Shown piece by piece: positions 16,516 through 24,278 of a stretch of 64,000 bases of DNA. Position numbers and translations under genes: made by a program. The number at the start of each line of letters is the position of its first letter. Positions within the stretch are counted from its first letter, which is position 1. Origin of the DNA: Neomoorella stamsii (GTDB lineage: Bacteria; Bacillota; DSM-521; Neomoorellales; Neomoorellaceae); assembly GCF_002995805.1 (NCBI RefSeq), contig NZ_PVXL01000046.1:223514-287513 (forward strand), written 5' to 3'. A model generated the notes under the pieces. That model worked only from the letters and a program-made list of their open reading frames with translations, searched no databases and was not told where the DNA came from.

Positions 16516-17550
16516 TTAATATCTCGCCAGTTTCACCGCCATCTTCAATGCATCCACCATACTCTCAGGGTTAGCCGTGCCCTTCCCCGCCTTACCGAAA
16601 GCTGTACCGTGATCTACAGAGGTACGGATGATTGGCAGGCCCAGGGTGATGTTGATGCCAGCCACCGAGCCCCACTTCCCGGTGGCGTCGTCGTACTGAA
16701 AGCCGATAACCTTGGTGGGTATATGCCCCTGGTCATGGTACATGGCTACCACGGCGTCGTACTGGCCGCCGCGGAGTTTCACAAAGATAGTATCCGGCGA
16801 TACTGTGCCATCGACTTGCATCCCCTGCTCGCGGGCTGCGGCGATGGCCGGGTTGATTTCCTCAATCTCTTCGCGGCCGAAAAGGCCGTCCTCGCCGGCA
16901 TGGGGGTTAAGGCCCGCTACAGCAATACGGGGGCTGGCAATGCCCATTTTCAGTAGGACATTATGGGTAAGCTCGATTACCTTCAGCACCCGCTCTTTTT
17001 TTACCAGCAACGGCACCTGGCTGTAAGCCACATGGGTGGTTACGTGGGAAACCCGGAAATTTTTATCAATGAGCATCATACAGTAATCCCGTGTTTTTGT
17101 CAGGTCGGCGAAGATCTCCGTGTGGCCGGCGTAGTGATGGCCGGCCAGGTTGATGGCCTCCTTGTTAATAGGGCCGGTGGTGACGGCATCAACTTCCCCC
17201 GCCAGGGCGAGCTCGATGGCCCTGGCTATATACTGGAAGCTGGCTTCACCGCCCATACGGGTCACTTTACCGTACTCTAGCTGGCTTAAATCTACATTCT
17301 GCAGGTCCAGGACATCGATAGTGCCATATTCATAGCAGCCTTCAGTAGGACTACCTACAGCGCGAACGGACAGGTTAACACCAGCAATCTTGACAGCTTC
17401 GCACATCAATCCGGCATCAGCTATCGCCAGAGGACGGCATATTTCGTAGATTTCAGGCAGGGCCAGGGCTTTAGCCGTAATCTCGGGACCGATCCCACAG
17501 GGATCGCCTACAGTGATTGCAATTACAGGTCTGGACATCTTCTTTCCCAC
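16516..17550 (-). CDS. PdxA2-like 4-phosphotetronate dehydrogenase
   Basis: The product has 344 residues of the PdxA family. Metal-binding and catalytic segments are intact: ITVGDPCGIGPEI at the start, TGPINKEAINLAGH, HTEIFADL, LNPHAGEDG and MYHDQGHIPTKV. True PdxA makes vitamin B6 by oxidising 4-phosphohydroxy-threonine. Members next to a DUF1537 kinase (PdxA2) instead oxidise 4-phospho-D-threonate or -erythronate and, after decarboxylation, give dihydroxyacetone phosphate. The neighbouring kinase, 6 bases upstream, strongly favours the PdxA2 role. The ATG at 17538 is an alternative start. Confidence 0.85.
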   Translation of the reverse strand: MGKKMSRPVIAITVGDPCGIGPEITAKALALPEIYEICRPLAIADAGLMCEAVKIAGVNLSVRAVGSPTEGCYEYGTIDVLDLQNVDLSQLEYGKVTRMGGEASFQYIARAIELALAGEVDAVTTGPINKEAINLAGHHYAGHTEIFADLTKTRDYCMMLIDKNFRVSHVTTHVAYSQVPLLVKKERVLKVIELTHNVLLKMGIASPRIAVAGLNPHAGEDGLFGREEIEEINPAIAAAREQGMQVDGTVSPDTIFVKLRGGQYDAVVAMYHDQGHIPTKVIGFQYDDATGKWGSVAGINITLGLPIIRTSVDHGTAFGKAGKGTANPESMVDALKMAVKLARY

Positions 17551-17556
17551 TCCGCC

Positions 17557-18903
17557 TTAAAGATTTGCTTCCCGAATAAGGTACTTGAATACTTTTATAA
17601 AAGCGTCAGGTGGTCCAAAACCACCAGCTTTGGTGACAATGGGTAAACCTCTGGCCTGGCCGCCCTCCAGATATCCCAGTGGGATACCGGGAAGTATTTC
17701 GGTTGCTAAATTTATCCCCCTGGCACCCAGGGCACGACAGACATGGACGGCAGTATCTCCGCCGGTAATTACCAGGCCCCTCACTTTAATGGTGGCCAGG
17801 AGGTGGCTAGCTATAGCACCCAGGGCCGTAGCAATGGCTTTACTATCGAAATCCTTACCGCTGTTACCCGTTGCAGGTTGCTCTGCTCCGTTCGGATGAA
17901 TAGCGGTGGATTGATTGCCGGTGCCCTGCCCGCTGTCCAGGTGCGATTGCCGGAACAGGCTGTCTACAGCGATGATTAACAAATCCTGAATTGCTTCCCG
18001 GTTAACAGCAGCATTTACTGCCCGTTCAATTTCCACGTCCTCCTGCCCTCTCAGGATGGCTCCCGTATCTACCTCCAATGGCCAGCAGCCGCTGAAATCA
18101 GCCACTTCTCGTACCTGGACTGCAGTCACGGGATTGCGCGAACCGGCGATGAGGAGGACATTTCCTTCCCTGGCCGGATAAGGTCCCAGTATAGTCTTTA
18201 GGTTCCACGCTAAAGTTAAATGCGCGGCCATGCCGGCGGCCCCGGCCAGGACAACTTCTCCGGGCAAATAGCCGACGGCCCGGGCGATAATCTGTAAGTC
18301 GTCTTCCGTTACGGCATCAAGGACCAGGACCTCATTCTCTTCTTTAGCAGCCGTAAGTGCCGCTGCTAGTTCACTTGCCCCCCGGCGCACCGTTGCCAGG
18401 TTGACCTGGCCCACGCGGCGGCCCATCTCTTGCCGGAGTACGCGGGGGACATGACATTGGGCAGAACCGGTAATATCAACTACTGGTTTTATCTTCGCTT
18501 TTGCTTCGGGGTTTTCCTCAATTATTAGGTACCCGTCCTGCACGAAGCGCCGGTTGGACGGGAAGGCTGGCACCACTAGAGCGAGTTCAGCCTGCCATGC
18601 ATCCATCACGGCTTCCAGTTCGGCGCCGGGATGCCCGCGCAGGGTGGAATCAATTTTTTTATAAATCCTTCTTATGGAGGCTTGCTTGAGCTTTAAAGCC
18701 AAGTCATAAACGCGCCGGTAGGCTTCTTCTGCCGTAAGATGACGGGTGTCGGCGTTGATGGCCCAGACATCCTTGTCCCGCCCCACCTGGCCCACATTAT
18801 CGGCATCTATAATAACCATGGTGCGGAAACCGTGCTGGCAAAACTGGACACCGGTATCGTTGGCTCCGGTTAAATCGTCGGCGATGATGGCGATCTTTGT
18901 CAT
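17557..18903 (-). CDS. DUF1537 four-carbon acid-sugar kinase
   Basis: The product has 448 residues. The N-terminal sugar-binding domain opens with IIADDLTGANDTGVQF. KKIDSTLRGHPGAE lies near residue 84, and the C-terminal nucleotide-binding domain has VITGGDTAVHVCRALG and KAGGFGPPDA. Characterised relatives (DtnK, DenK/OtnK) phosphorylate D-threonate, D-erythronate or 3-oxo-tetronates at C4. Residues about 322-355 form an odd Gly/Ser/Asn/Gln-rich insertion (from QSHLDSGQ to GNSGKD) between domains that family members lack. It is the first gene of the sigma-54 operon, about 32 bases from the predicted transcription start. With PdxA2 it would channel a tetronate to dihydroxyacetone phosphate. 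Confidence 0.87.
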   Translation of the reverse strand: MTKIAIIADDLTGANDTGVQFCQHGFRTMVIIDADNVGQVGRDKDVWAINADTRHLTAEEAYRRVYDLALKLKQASIRRIYKKIDSTLRGHPGAELEAVMDAWQAELALVVPAFPSNRRFVQDGYLIIEENPEAKAKIKPVVDITGSAQCHVPRVLRQEMGRRVGQVNLATVRRGASELAAALTAAKEENEVLVLDAVTEDDLQIIARAVGYLPGEVVLAGAAGMAAHLTLAWNLKTILGPYPAREGNVLLIAGSRNPVTAVQVREVADFSGCWPLEVDTGAILRGQEDVEIERAVNAAVNREAIQDLLIIAVDSLFRQSHLDSGQGTGNQSTAIHPNGAEQPATGNSGKDFDSKAIATALGAIASHLLATIKVRGLVITGGDTAVHVCRALGARGINLATEILPGIPLGYLEGGQARGLPIVTKAGGFGPPDAFIKVFKYLIREANL

Positions 18904-18946
18904 TTATTACCCTCGCTCCTGGCGCATCACTTATTATGAATTTAAT

Positions 18947-18961
18947 GCAAGATGCGTGCCA
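18947..18961 (-). promoter_or_regulatory. Sigma-54 (RpoN) promoter of the catabolic operon
   Basis: On the minus strand TGGCAC (18961-18956), five bases, then TTGC (18950-18947) reproduces the -24/-12 consensus without mismatch; the flanks (TTGGCACG, TTGCA) also fit. Transcription would start near 18935 and reach the DUF1537 kinase ATG at 18903. An enhancer-dependent activator gene lies just upstream. Confidence 0.92.
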
Positions 18962-19025
18962 AGGCAGGATTGGCGTAAAATTTCTGAAGGGAGCTTATTA
19001 CATGGCGTTTATTATATCCATAAAA

Positions 19026-19127
19026 TTTCATTTTGAAAGGCAAGAAAAATAAAAGCCAGATAAATAAGCAAGATCTGGCTGTGTTTTTGCTATATTTCAT
19101 TTTGAATTGTTCTTTTTCATTATGAAA
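19026..19127. promoter_or_regulatory. Three palindromic enhancer sites for the sigma-54 activator
   Basis: Three near-identical palindromes of form TTTCA-N3-TGAAA occur at 19026-19038, 19095-19107 (last base altered) and 19115-19127. The last two are 20 bases apart centre to centre, about two helical turns. They lie roughly 95, 165 and 185 bases upstream of the predicted start, the usual range for upstream activating sequences. The third ends one base before the regulator's stop codon. Confidence 0.8.
19042..19080 (-). terminator. Intrinsic terminator of the sigma-54 activator gene
   Basis: AGCCAGA (minus 19080-19074) pairs with TCTGGCT (19060-19054), followed by TTTATTTTTC. It lies about 50 bases after the regulator stop and between enhancer sites, insulating the operon promoter from read-through. 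Confidence 0.8.
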
Positions 19128-19128
19128 G

Positions 19129-21066
19129 TTATGGTCCTTTGCCGGCTTTTTTCTTGCTACCGGATATGAAAAAATTAACCCCCTTTCTTTCCCAGCTTTT
19201 CAGCCGCCGCCAGAGGGTGGTTTTACTGAGGCCCAGGCGTCGGCAGGTTTCGTCTTTATCGTTATTGGTCAGAGCCAGGGTCCGGCGGATGATCTCCGCT
19301 TCCATTTCCTCCAGGGTGCCCCGCAAAACCAAATGCAGGCCGGGCTCAGGCCGGCTTGCCGCCGGTCCGATAATCTCTTCCAGGTCAGCAGGCTGCACCT
19401 CCTGGCCGCCGCGCAGGACTACCAGGCGTTCCAGGACATTTTCCAGCTCGCGAACGTTGCCCGGCCAGTCGTAGGCCTGCAAGCGGGCGATAATTTCCTC
19501 GCTGAATAACGGCGGCAGGCGCCCGGAACGCCGGCTGATTTTTTCTGCCAGGGCTTTGATGAGTAACGGTAAATCTTCTAAACGTTCCCGCAAAGGCGGT
19601 AGTTTTATATGCAGCACGTTCAACCGGTAATACAGGTCACGGCGGAAGGTCTCCCGGGCCACAGCATCTTCCAGGTTGCGGTGTGTTGCGGCAATAATGC
19701 GCACGTCAATAGGCAGCACCCGGTCGCCGCCGACGCGCATGATGGCCTTCTGCTGCAGCACCCTTAAAAGCCTTGCCTGAAGGTTTAAAGATAGCTCACC
19801 AATTTCGTCAAGGAAAAGGGTGCCCCGGTGGGCCAGTTCAAAGAGGCCCTTTTTACCCCCCTTGCGGGCCCCGGTGAAAGCCCCTTCCTCGTAGCCGAAG
19901 AGTTCGCTTTCCAGCAAATTTTCCGGCACGGCGGCGCAGTTGACCGCTACGAAAGGCCCTTCCCGCCGCTGGCTGGCATTGTGGATGCTCTGGGCCACCA
20001 TTTCCTTGCCGGAGCCGGTTTCGCCGGTAATCAAAATAGTCGCTTCGGCGGCGGCAAACTGGCGCGCCCGCTCAATGAGCTGGGCCATGACCGGGCTACG
20101 GGTAACGATATCATCGAAGGTAAACTGGGCCACGTGGCCTTTGAGGTACAATTCCTGGCGGACCCTGGTTTCCACGGCCTGGAGGTGGCTGACATCCTGG
20201 AAGGTAGCCACAGCACCGACAATTTCCCGCCCGGTAATGACCGGGACCACGTTTTCGGCGACCAGGGTATTACCGGCCCGGTGCAGTTCCCCCAGGCGCT
20301 TTTGCCCTGACTGCCGCACCTGGTCCAGGGGAACGCCCGGTAAGACTTCTCGCGCCGGCCGTCCCACTACCCGGTGGGCCGTCAGGCCCAGGATCCTTTC
20401 GGCTGCCGGGTTGACCAGGGTAATGTGGCCTTCCTGATCGGTAGCCACAATGCCCTCGTAGGCAAAATCCAGGATGGCTTTCAATTGCTCGGCCCGGGCC
20501 CGTTCCCGCCGGCGTACCAGGGCTACCTCCCGGGCCTCGCGGATGGCCTGGCTGATGGCCTCTTTGCCGGAGGTGACGAGTATCGCCTGAAGGCCCAGTT
20601 CCCGGGCCGACCGGACAGATACGGCATCGCCGACGATAACCTCCAGCCCCATAGCCTTGCCTTCAGCAATAATCCCGGCCGCGTCCTCTTCCGCCTCGAT
20701 AATTAACTCTTCAATACAGACCCCCAGGACTGCTTCCAGGCTTTTGGTGCCGTAAATGACGTTATGGAAACCGGCAACACCGATATAACGACCCAGCTCC
20801 CGGGCCTCGGCCAGGGCCCGGACCAGATCAAAGGCGCTGACGACAATCTCCACGACCGGTACCTCAACATGGCGACTGATAAGCGTGGCGGTGCCGCCGC
20901 GGCTGATAATGACCTCCGCCCCTCTGGCCGCCAGTTCCCGGGCCACCTTTACCCCTTCCGCCAGGTCGCCGACGGCAATGGTTACGTCCTCTCCCAGTTC
21001 CCGGCAGACCTGCCCCGCCAGAGCCGCCAGGTCGGCATAGGGAGCTACCAGAGCCAGGTGGGACAT
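19129..21066 (-). CDS. Sigma-54-dependent activator with PrpR-N, PAS, AAA and HTH domains
   Basis: The product has 645 residues from the ATG at 21066, which has GGGAG seven bases upstream. Residues 1-190 form a PrpR_N-type sensory domain (ARELAARGAEVIISRGGTAT), the kind that binds small carboxylate-derived ligands. A PAS domain follows (ILDFAYEGIVATDQEGHI), then the AAA+ ATPase with Walker A GETGSGKE, the sigma-54-contacting loop GAFTGA, and Walker B LFLDEIGEL. A Fis-type helix-turn-helix (CRRLGLSKTTLWRRLK) ends it. It ends beside three palindromes and a consensus sigma-54 promoter, so it almost certainly controls the operon downstream. The inducer is probably the substrate or an intermediate. 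Confidence 0.93.
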   Translation of the reverse strand: MSHLALVAPYADLAALAGQVCRELGEDVTIAVGDLAEGVKVARELAARGAEVIISRGGTATLISRHVEVPVVEIVVSAFDLVRALAEARELGRYIGVAGFHNVIYGTKSLEAVLGVCIEELIIEAEEDAAGIIAEGKAMGLEVIVGDAVSVRSARELGLQAILVTSGKEAISQAIREAREVALVRRRERARAEQLKAILDFAYEGIVATDQEGHITLVNPAAERILGLTAHRVVGRPAREVLPGVPLDQVRQSGQKRLGELHRAGNTLVAENVVPVITGREIVGAVATFQDVSHLQAVETRVRQELYLKGHVAQFTFDDIVTRSPVMAQLIERARQFAAAEATILITGETGSGKEMVAQSIHNASQRREGPFVAVNCAAVPENLLESELFGYEEGAFTGARKGGKKGLFELAHRGTLFLDEIGELSLNLQARLLRVLQQKAIMRVGGDRVLPIDVRIIAATHRNLEDAVARETFRRDLYYRLNVLHIKLPPLRERLEDLPLLIKALAEKISRRSGRLPPLFSEEIIARLQAYDWPGNVRELENVLERLVVLRGGQEVQPADLEEIIGPAASRPEPGLHLVLRGTLEEMEAEIIRRTLALTNNDKDETCRRLGLSKTTLWRRLKSWERKGVNFFISGSKKKAGKGP

Positions 21067-21171
21067 AATATCACTCCCAAAGACACCTAATCCCGCTACC
21101 ATCAAACGTATGAAAATAGCAAAGCGCCATTTTCACGGTGGGCGACTAAGAATGTGCTAGAATAGCCACCA

Positions 21172-21633
21172 TCAGCTTCCATTTTCGCCTCTTTTCTCAC
21201 CGGCGATTAACCTCTGCTCTACCTGCTTCTTGAAGTGCCCTATAGTGGCAACACCAGTAGCTAAAAAATCTTTGATAAGTTCCCATTTTATGTCCAGGTA
21301 TTGATGGACTAAAATATTCCTTGTCCTGGCCTTTTCAGCAAGGGCCAGGGCCAGCTCTTTATCGATAATCCCCGCTTCACCGAGCCGGATAAAGGCCTGG
21401 CGGTAGGTTTCCGGTACTTCCAGGTCTTCACCGGCTATAAGAATTTTGGCAATATCTAAGGCAGCGTTGACCAGGTTTTCGATAATCCGCTCCACATCGC
21501 GGCGGCTCTTGCGATCACTCTGGTACTGAAAATAATCCATTTCTCCATAGGCCTTCAGATCCTCTAACTCTGCAGCCATAAACCTGAGGCGGCGAATGAT
21601 GGAAATTACCTGCTCATCGGTAATAGGTGCCAT
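21172..21633 (-). CDS. hepT: HepT-like HEPN toxin (DUF86)
   Basis: The product has 153 residues, mostly helical. The HEPN active-site motif R-x4-H is present in TRNILVHQYLDIKW near residue 105. Family members are ribonuclease toxins neutralised by a partner MNT-fold nucleotidyltransferase, which adds AMP to a Tyr near the motif; here a Tyr lies two residues after the His. Its ATG is one base downstream of the antitoxin stop. The tail VEQRLIAGEKRGENGS is polar and extra. The gene is short-spaced after its partner, the usual antitoxin-first order. Confidence 0.88.
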   Translation of the reverse strand: MAPITDEQVISIIRRLRFMAAELEDLKAYGEMDYFQYQSDRKSRRDVERIIENLVNAALDIAKILIAGEDLEVPETYRQAFIRLGEAGIIDKELALALAEKARTRNILVHQYLDIKWELIKDFLATGVATIGHFKKQVEQRLIAGEKRGENGS

Positions 21634-21634
21634 T

Positions 21635-22030
21635 TTATACCGCCCCCCTGATCTTCATGCGCCAGCGCCACCAGTCGAGCAAAAACTGCTGGAAATCCTC
21701 GGCTTCACGGGAAATATCCAGCATATACCGGATATAAAAACTTTGATCCCGGATAAACAGGCGCTTCCCCTTTAAAGCCGTCCAGGCCAGGGAGGGCGTT
21801 GTTTCATTTAGAACCAGGAGGTCTACTTTAAGGCCCAGCATATCCTCGAGTTCGTTCCACATCTGGTAAATATCCCGCCTGGTATAACCGGGCTCAAAGT
21901 ATACCCCGATGTCTACATCTGACTCGGCTCCTGCCCGCCCCCTGGCCCGGGAACCAAATAAAAAGGCCATACGTATATTTTGTTGCTCGCTAAAGTAATC
22001 TTTTAATTGCGTATAGATTTTTTTATCCAT
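21635..22030 (-). CDS. mntA: MntA-like nucleotidyltransferase antitoxin
   Basis: The product has 131 residues. The minimal nucleotidyltransferase motif GSRARGRAGAESDVDIGVYF near residue 26 contains the GSx(10)DxD arrangement. In the HepT/MntA (type VII) pairs this enzyme AMPylates the toxin. The gene directly precedes hepT. AAGGTGAG precedes the ATG. The second half is helical and carries the usual LVLNETTP-type strand. Confidence 0.88.
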   Translation of the reverse strand: MDKKIYTQLKDYFSEQQNIRMAFLFGSRARGRAGAESDVDIGVYFEPGYTRRDIYQMWNELEDMLGLKVDLLVLNETTPSLAWTALKGKRLFIRDQSFYIRYMLDISREAEDFQQFLLDWWRWRMKIRGAV

Positions 22031-22074
22031 ACTGATCTCACCTTGTGATAAAGGGGGCCCTGTTATCCCGCCCC

Positions 22075-22305
22075 CTACTTAGCCAGAAATACTTTTACCA
22101 GTCCATAGAAAAAAGCTGCCTGGCCTATCCAGAAGGCAAATAGCCTCCATGTAAGCCGTGTTTCCATGGCCGCAATTCTGGCCTCAATATCAGCTTTCGT
22201 TTCTGCTAGCCGGCGTTCTATCCGCTCAGCGACAAATTCTACAGTATCCTCTTTATTATTTTTCGCGCTGGCAGTTAGAAGGTTCCCCATTCCTAGCACC
22301 ATCAT
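22075..22305 (-). CDS. Small coiled-coil protein with C-terminal membrane segment
   Basis: The product has 76 residues. Residues 20-50 are a charged helix (VAERIERRLAETKADIEARI), and the end (LFAFWIGQAAFFYGLVKVFL) is one membrane span. This layout, a short coiled coil tethered to the membrane, resembles CCDC90/DUF1640-like small proteins. Several ATG codons are clustered at the start; the one at 22290 (MGNLLTAS) may be used. It lies 44 bases upstream of the mntA/hepT pair in the same orientation. Function unknown. Confidence 0.6.
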   Translation of the reverse strand: MMVLGMGNLLTASAKNNKEDTVEFVAERIERRLAETKADIEARIAAMETRLTWRLFAFWIGQAAFFYGLVKVFLAK

Positions 22306-22412
22306 CTCCGAGTTTTTACTGTAAAATCTCCGGGAGTAGTATAATATTCATCCAAATTTATCACGCTCTTTGTTTTTAGTTTAGCATAATTTCTAGCGGA
22401 AGCAAATAACTA

Positions 22413-22449
22413 CAAAAATATAAAGAGCGGGCTTGAATACCCACTCTTT
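22413..22449 (-). terminator. Intrinsic terminator after the aldehyde oxidoreductase operon
   Basis: AAAGAGTGGG (minus 22449-22440) pairs with CCCGCTCTTT (22431-22422), one G-C/T mismatch, followed by ATATTTTTG. It lies about 70 bases beyond the stop of the FAD oxidoreductase gene. Confidence 0.75.
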
Positions 22450-22517
22450 AAGTTAACTACCGAGCCTAATCTCGCGAAACTTTCCGCTCCATGGGTTGAA
22501 AAACAGGTGCCCTCCTG

Positions 22518-23774
22518 CTACCGCCCCACCATGGCCCAGGTGAAGCTGCCGTCCAGGAAACTGGCGATATATTTTTCCTTTACTTCCCGGCCGATGAGGG
22601 ACTGGAAGCCACCGGCACCCAGGGGTGGACCGACGGCGACCATACCAACCAGCCGCCGGCCCCGGAGGACGGCCTTGCGGTAGCAGGACCGCTTTTCGTC
22701 CAGGCGGGTCACCACCTCATACCCCTCTCCCGGCGGGTTAACGATGCCGCCGCTGATGACCCCCAGGCCGTTTACCACCAGGGAATTCTGGCCAATACCG
22801 CCCCGGTAGGCCGTTTGGTGACCGGCCATATTGAGCCCGGCCAGGCGGCCCTGCTCCACGGCGTTGCCCCAGATGGCGTTGAGGCGCCGGTTTTGCCAGG
22901 CGCGGTCGTAGGCCTTGGCCACGTCCCCGGCGGCGTAGATGCCGGGAATGCTTGTAGCCAGGTAATAATCCACCAGGACACCGCGGTCCACCTCTATCCC
23001 GCTGCCCTGCAGGAAGTCCACATTGGGCCGTACCCCTTTACCCACGACCACGACATCCGCAGGCACCGCAGCCCCGGAGCGCAAAACTACTCCCGTCACT
23101 TTTTCGTGCCCTTCCAGGGCGATTACATCTTCCCGCAGGTGGATAGTAAACCCGGCGGCAGCCATGGCCCGGCGCACCAGTTCCGCGCCGGTATCATCCA
23201 GGGCCTGGGAAAGGAGCCGCCCCGAGGACACCACCAGGCGCACTTTGAGCCCCCTGGCGTGGAGGCCTTCGGCGGCCTTGATGCCCACCAGACCGCCGCC
23301 GACGACCACCGCCTGCCCCCCAGGCCGGGCGAATTTGCGGATGGCGGCAGCGTCGTCCAGGGTCCGCAGGGTAAAAACACCAGCCAGGTTGCTGCCGGGA
23401 ACGTCAATTTGCTGTGGTGCCGCGCCGGTGGCTATCAGCAGGCGGTCATAATAAAGTTCCGTCCCGTCATCCAGGGTTACCAGCCGGCGCTGGACATCAA
23501 TAGCTGTTGCCCGCCGGCCGGTGATAAGCTGAATCCGCTGCTCACTATACCACTCTTCACCCGCCAGCCAGAGCCTTTCCCGTGGGACCAGGCCGCCGAG
23601 GTAATAGGAGGTAAGGACGCGGGCGTAGTAAGGATAAGGTTCGTCGCCGACAATGGTGATCTTCCCGGCCGGGTCGGCGCGGCGGACAGCCCGGGCCGCG
23701 GCCACCCCGGCAGCACTGTTGCCGATAATGAGGTAATGCACTGGCGTCAGCCACCAACTTTCTCTGGTAAACAT
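22518..23774 (-). CDS. aorC: FAD/NAD(P)H oxidoreductase, AorC-like
   Basis: The product has about 418 residues from the ATG at 23774; a GTG at 23741 (VHYLIIGNSAAG) nearer the conserved domain is an alternative, and the frame open to 23870 is too long. It has the two dinucleotide folds of class II pyridine-nucleotide disulfide-type oxidoreductases: IIGNSAAGVAAARAVRR for FAD, VVVGGGLVGIKAAEGL for NAD(P)H, and IPGIYAAGDVAKAYD for the flavin. Relatives are NirB-N and rubredoxin reductases. In the AorABC complexes of Aromatoleum this subunit links the tungsten enzyme to NAD, and the gene order here fits that arrangement. Confidence 0.85.
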   Translation of the reverse strand: MFTRESWWLTPVHYLIIGNSAAGVAAARAVRRADPAGKITIVGDEPYPYYARVLTSYYLGGLVPRERLWLAGEEWYSEQRIQLITGRRATAIDVQRRLVTLDDGTELYYDRLLIATGAAPQQIDVPGSNLAGVFTLRTLDDAAAIRKFARPGGQAVVVGGGLVGIKAAEGLHARGLKVRLVVSSGRLLSQALDDTGAELVRRAMAAAGFTIHLREDVIALEGHEKVTGVVLRSGAAVPADVVVVGKGVRPNVDFLQGSGIEVDRGVLVDYYLATSIPGIYAAGDVAKAYDRAWQNRRLNAIWGNAVEQGRLAGLNMAGHQTAYRGGIGQNSLVVNGLGVISGGIVNPPGEGYEVVTRLDEKRSCYRKAVLRGRRLVGMVAVGPPLGAGGFQSLIGREVKEKYIASFLDGSFTWAMVGR

Positions 23775-23929
23775 TTCATCAAAAAGGGCTAACGTTCTTG
23801 CCTCACAGCTTTTTCCTGGAGCCCTCCTGGCTTGAGGCCGCCCAATACGGCGAGCAGCGTAATCAGACAAAGGGCAAACCTGGTAGCCTGCTGCAGGCGC
23901 CGCCAGGTTTAAAGGAAAGATCGCTAACC

Positions 23930-24199
23930 TTATCCACCTGCCGCTGGCGGTATTATGGTTACTTTGTCCCGCGGGCTTAAAGGGGTGGCCAACCCCTGGA
24001 GAAAGTTGATATTGCGGCCGTTCACCAGGATGGCTATGCCAGCCTTCAGCTTTCCCGCCGGTGTCATGAGTTCCCGGCGGAAAGTTTCCCCGTAACGGGA
24101 GATAAGGGCAGCCAGGAGCTGCTCGATGGTAGTTGCTTCCACCTCTACCCGGCTTTCCCCGGCCGCCCGCTGCAAGAAACTCAAAAGTTCTACTTCCAT
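23930..24199 (-). CDS. MoaD/ThiS-like sulfur carrier
   Basis: The product has 89 residues with the beta-grasp sequence pattern and the terminal Gly-Gly (IIPPAAGG) needed for thiocarboxylate formation. LVNGRNINFLQGLATPL matches MoaD-type proteins. Proteins of this type donate sulfur for the pyranopterin dithiolene. Its position between the aldehyde oxidoreductase and the flavoprotein suggests a dedicated role in cofactor supply for that enzyme, as AorD in AorABCDE clusters. GGGAG lies eight bases before the ATG. Confidence 0.88.
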   Translation of the reverse strand: MEVELLSFLQRAAGESRVEVEATTIEQLLAALISRYGETFRRELMTPAGKLKAGIAILVNGRNINFLQGLATPLSPRDKVTIIPPAAGG

Positions 24200-24278
24200 C
24201 TCCTATGCTCCCCTAAGAAACAGGGTTGTTTGATCAAGGAAGCGCCCTGGCCGGCGTCCATGTTTTTCATAAGCCAAT

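Noticed and set aside
22815..23792. 325-codon plus-strand frame
   Set aside because: Shadow of the flavoprotein gene in GC-rich DNA.
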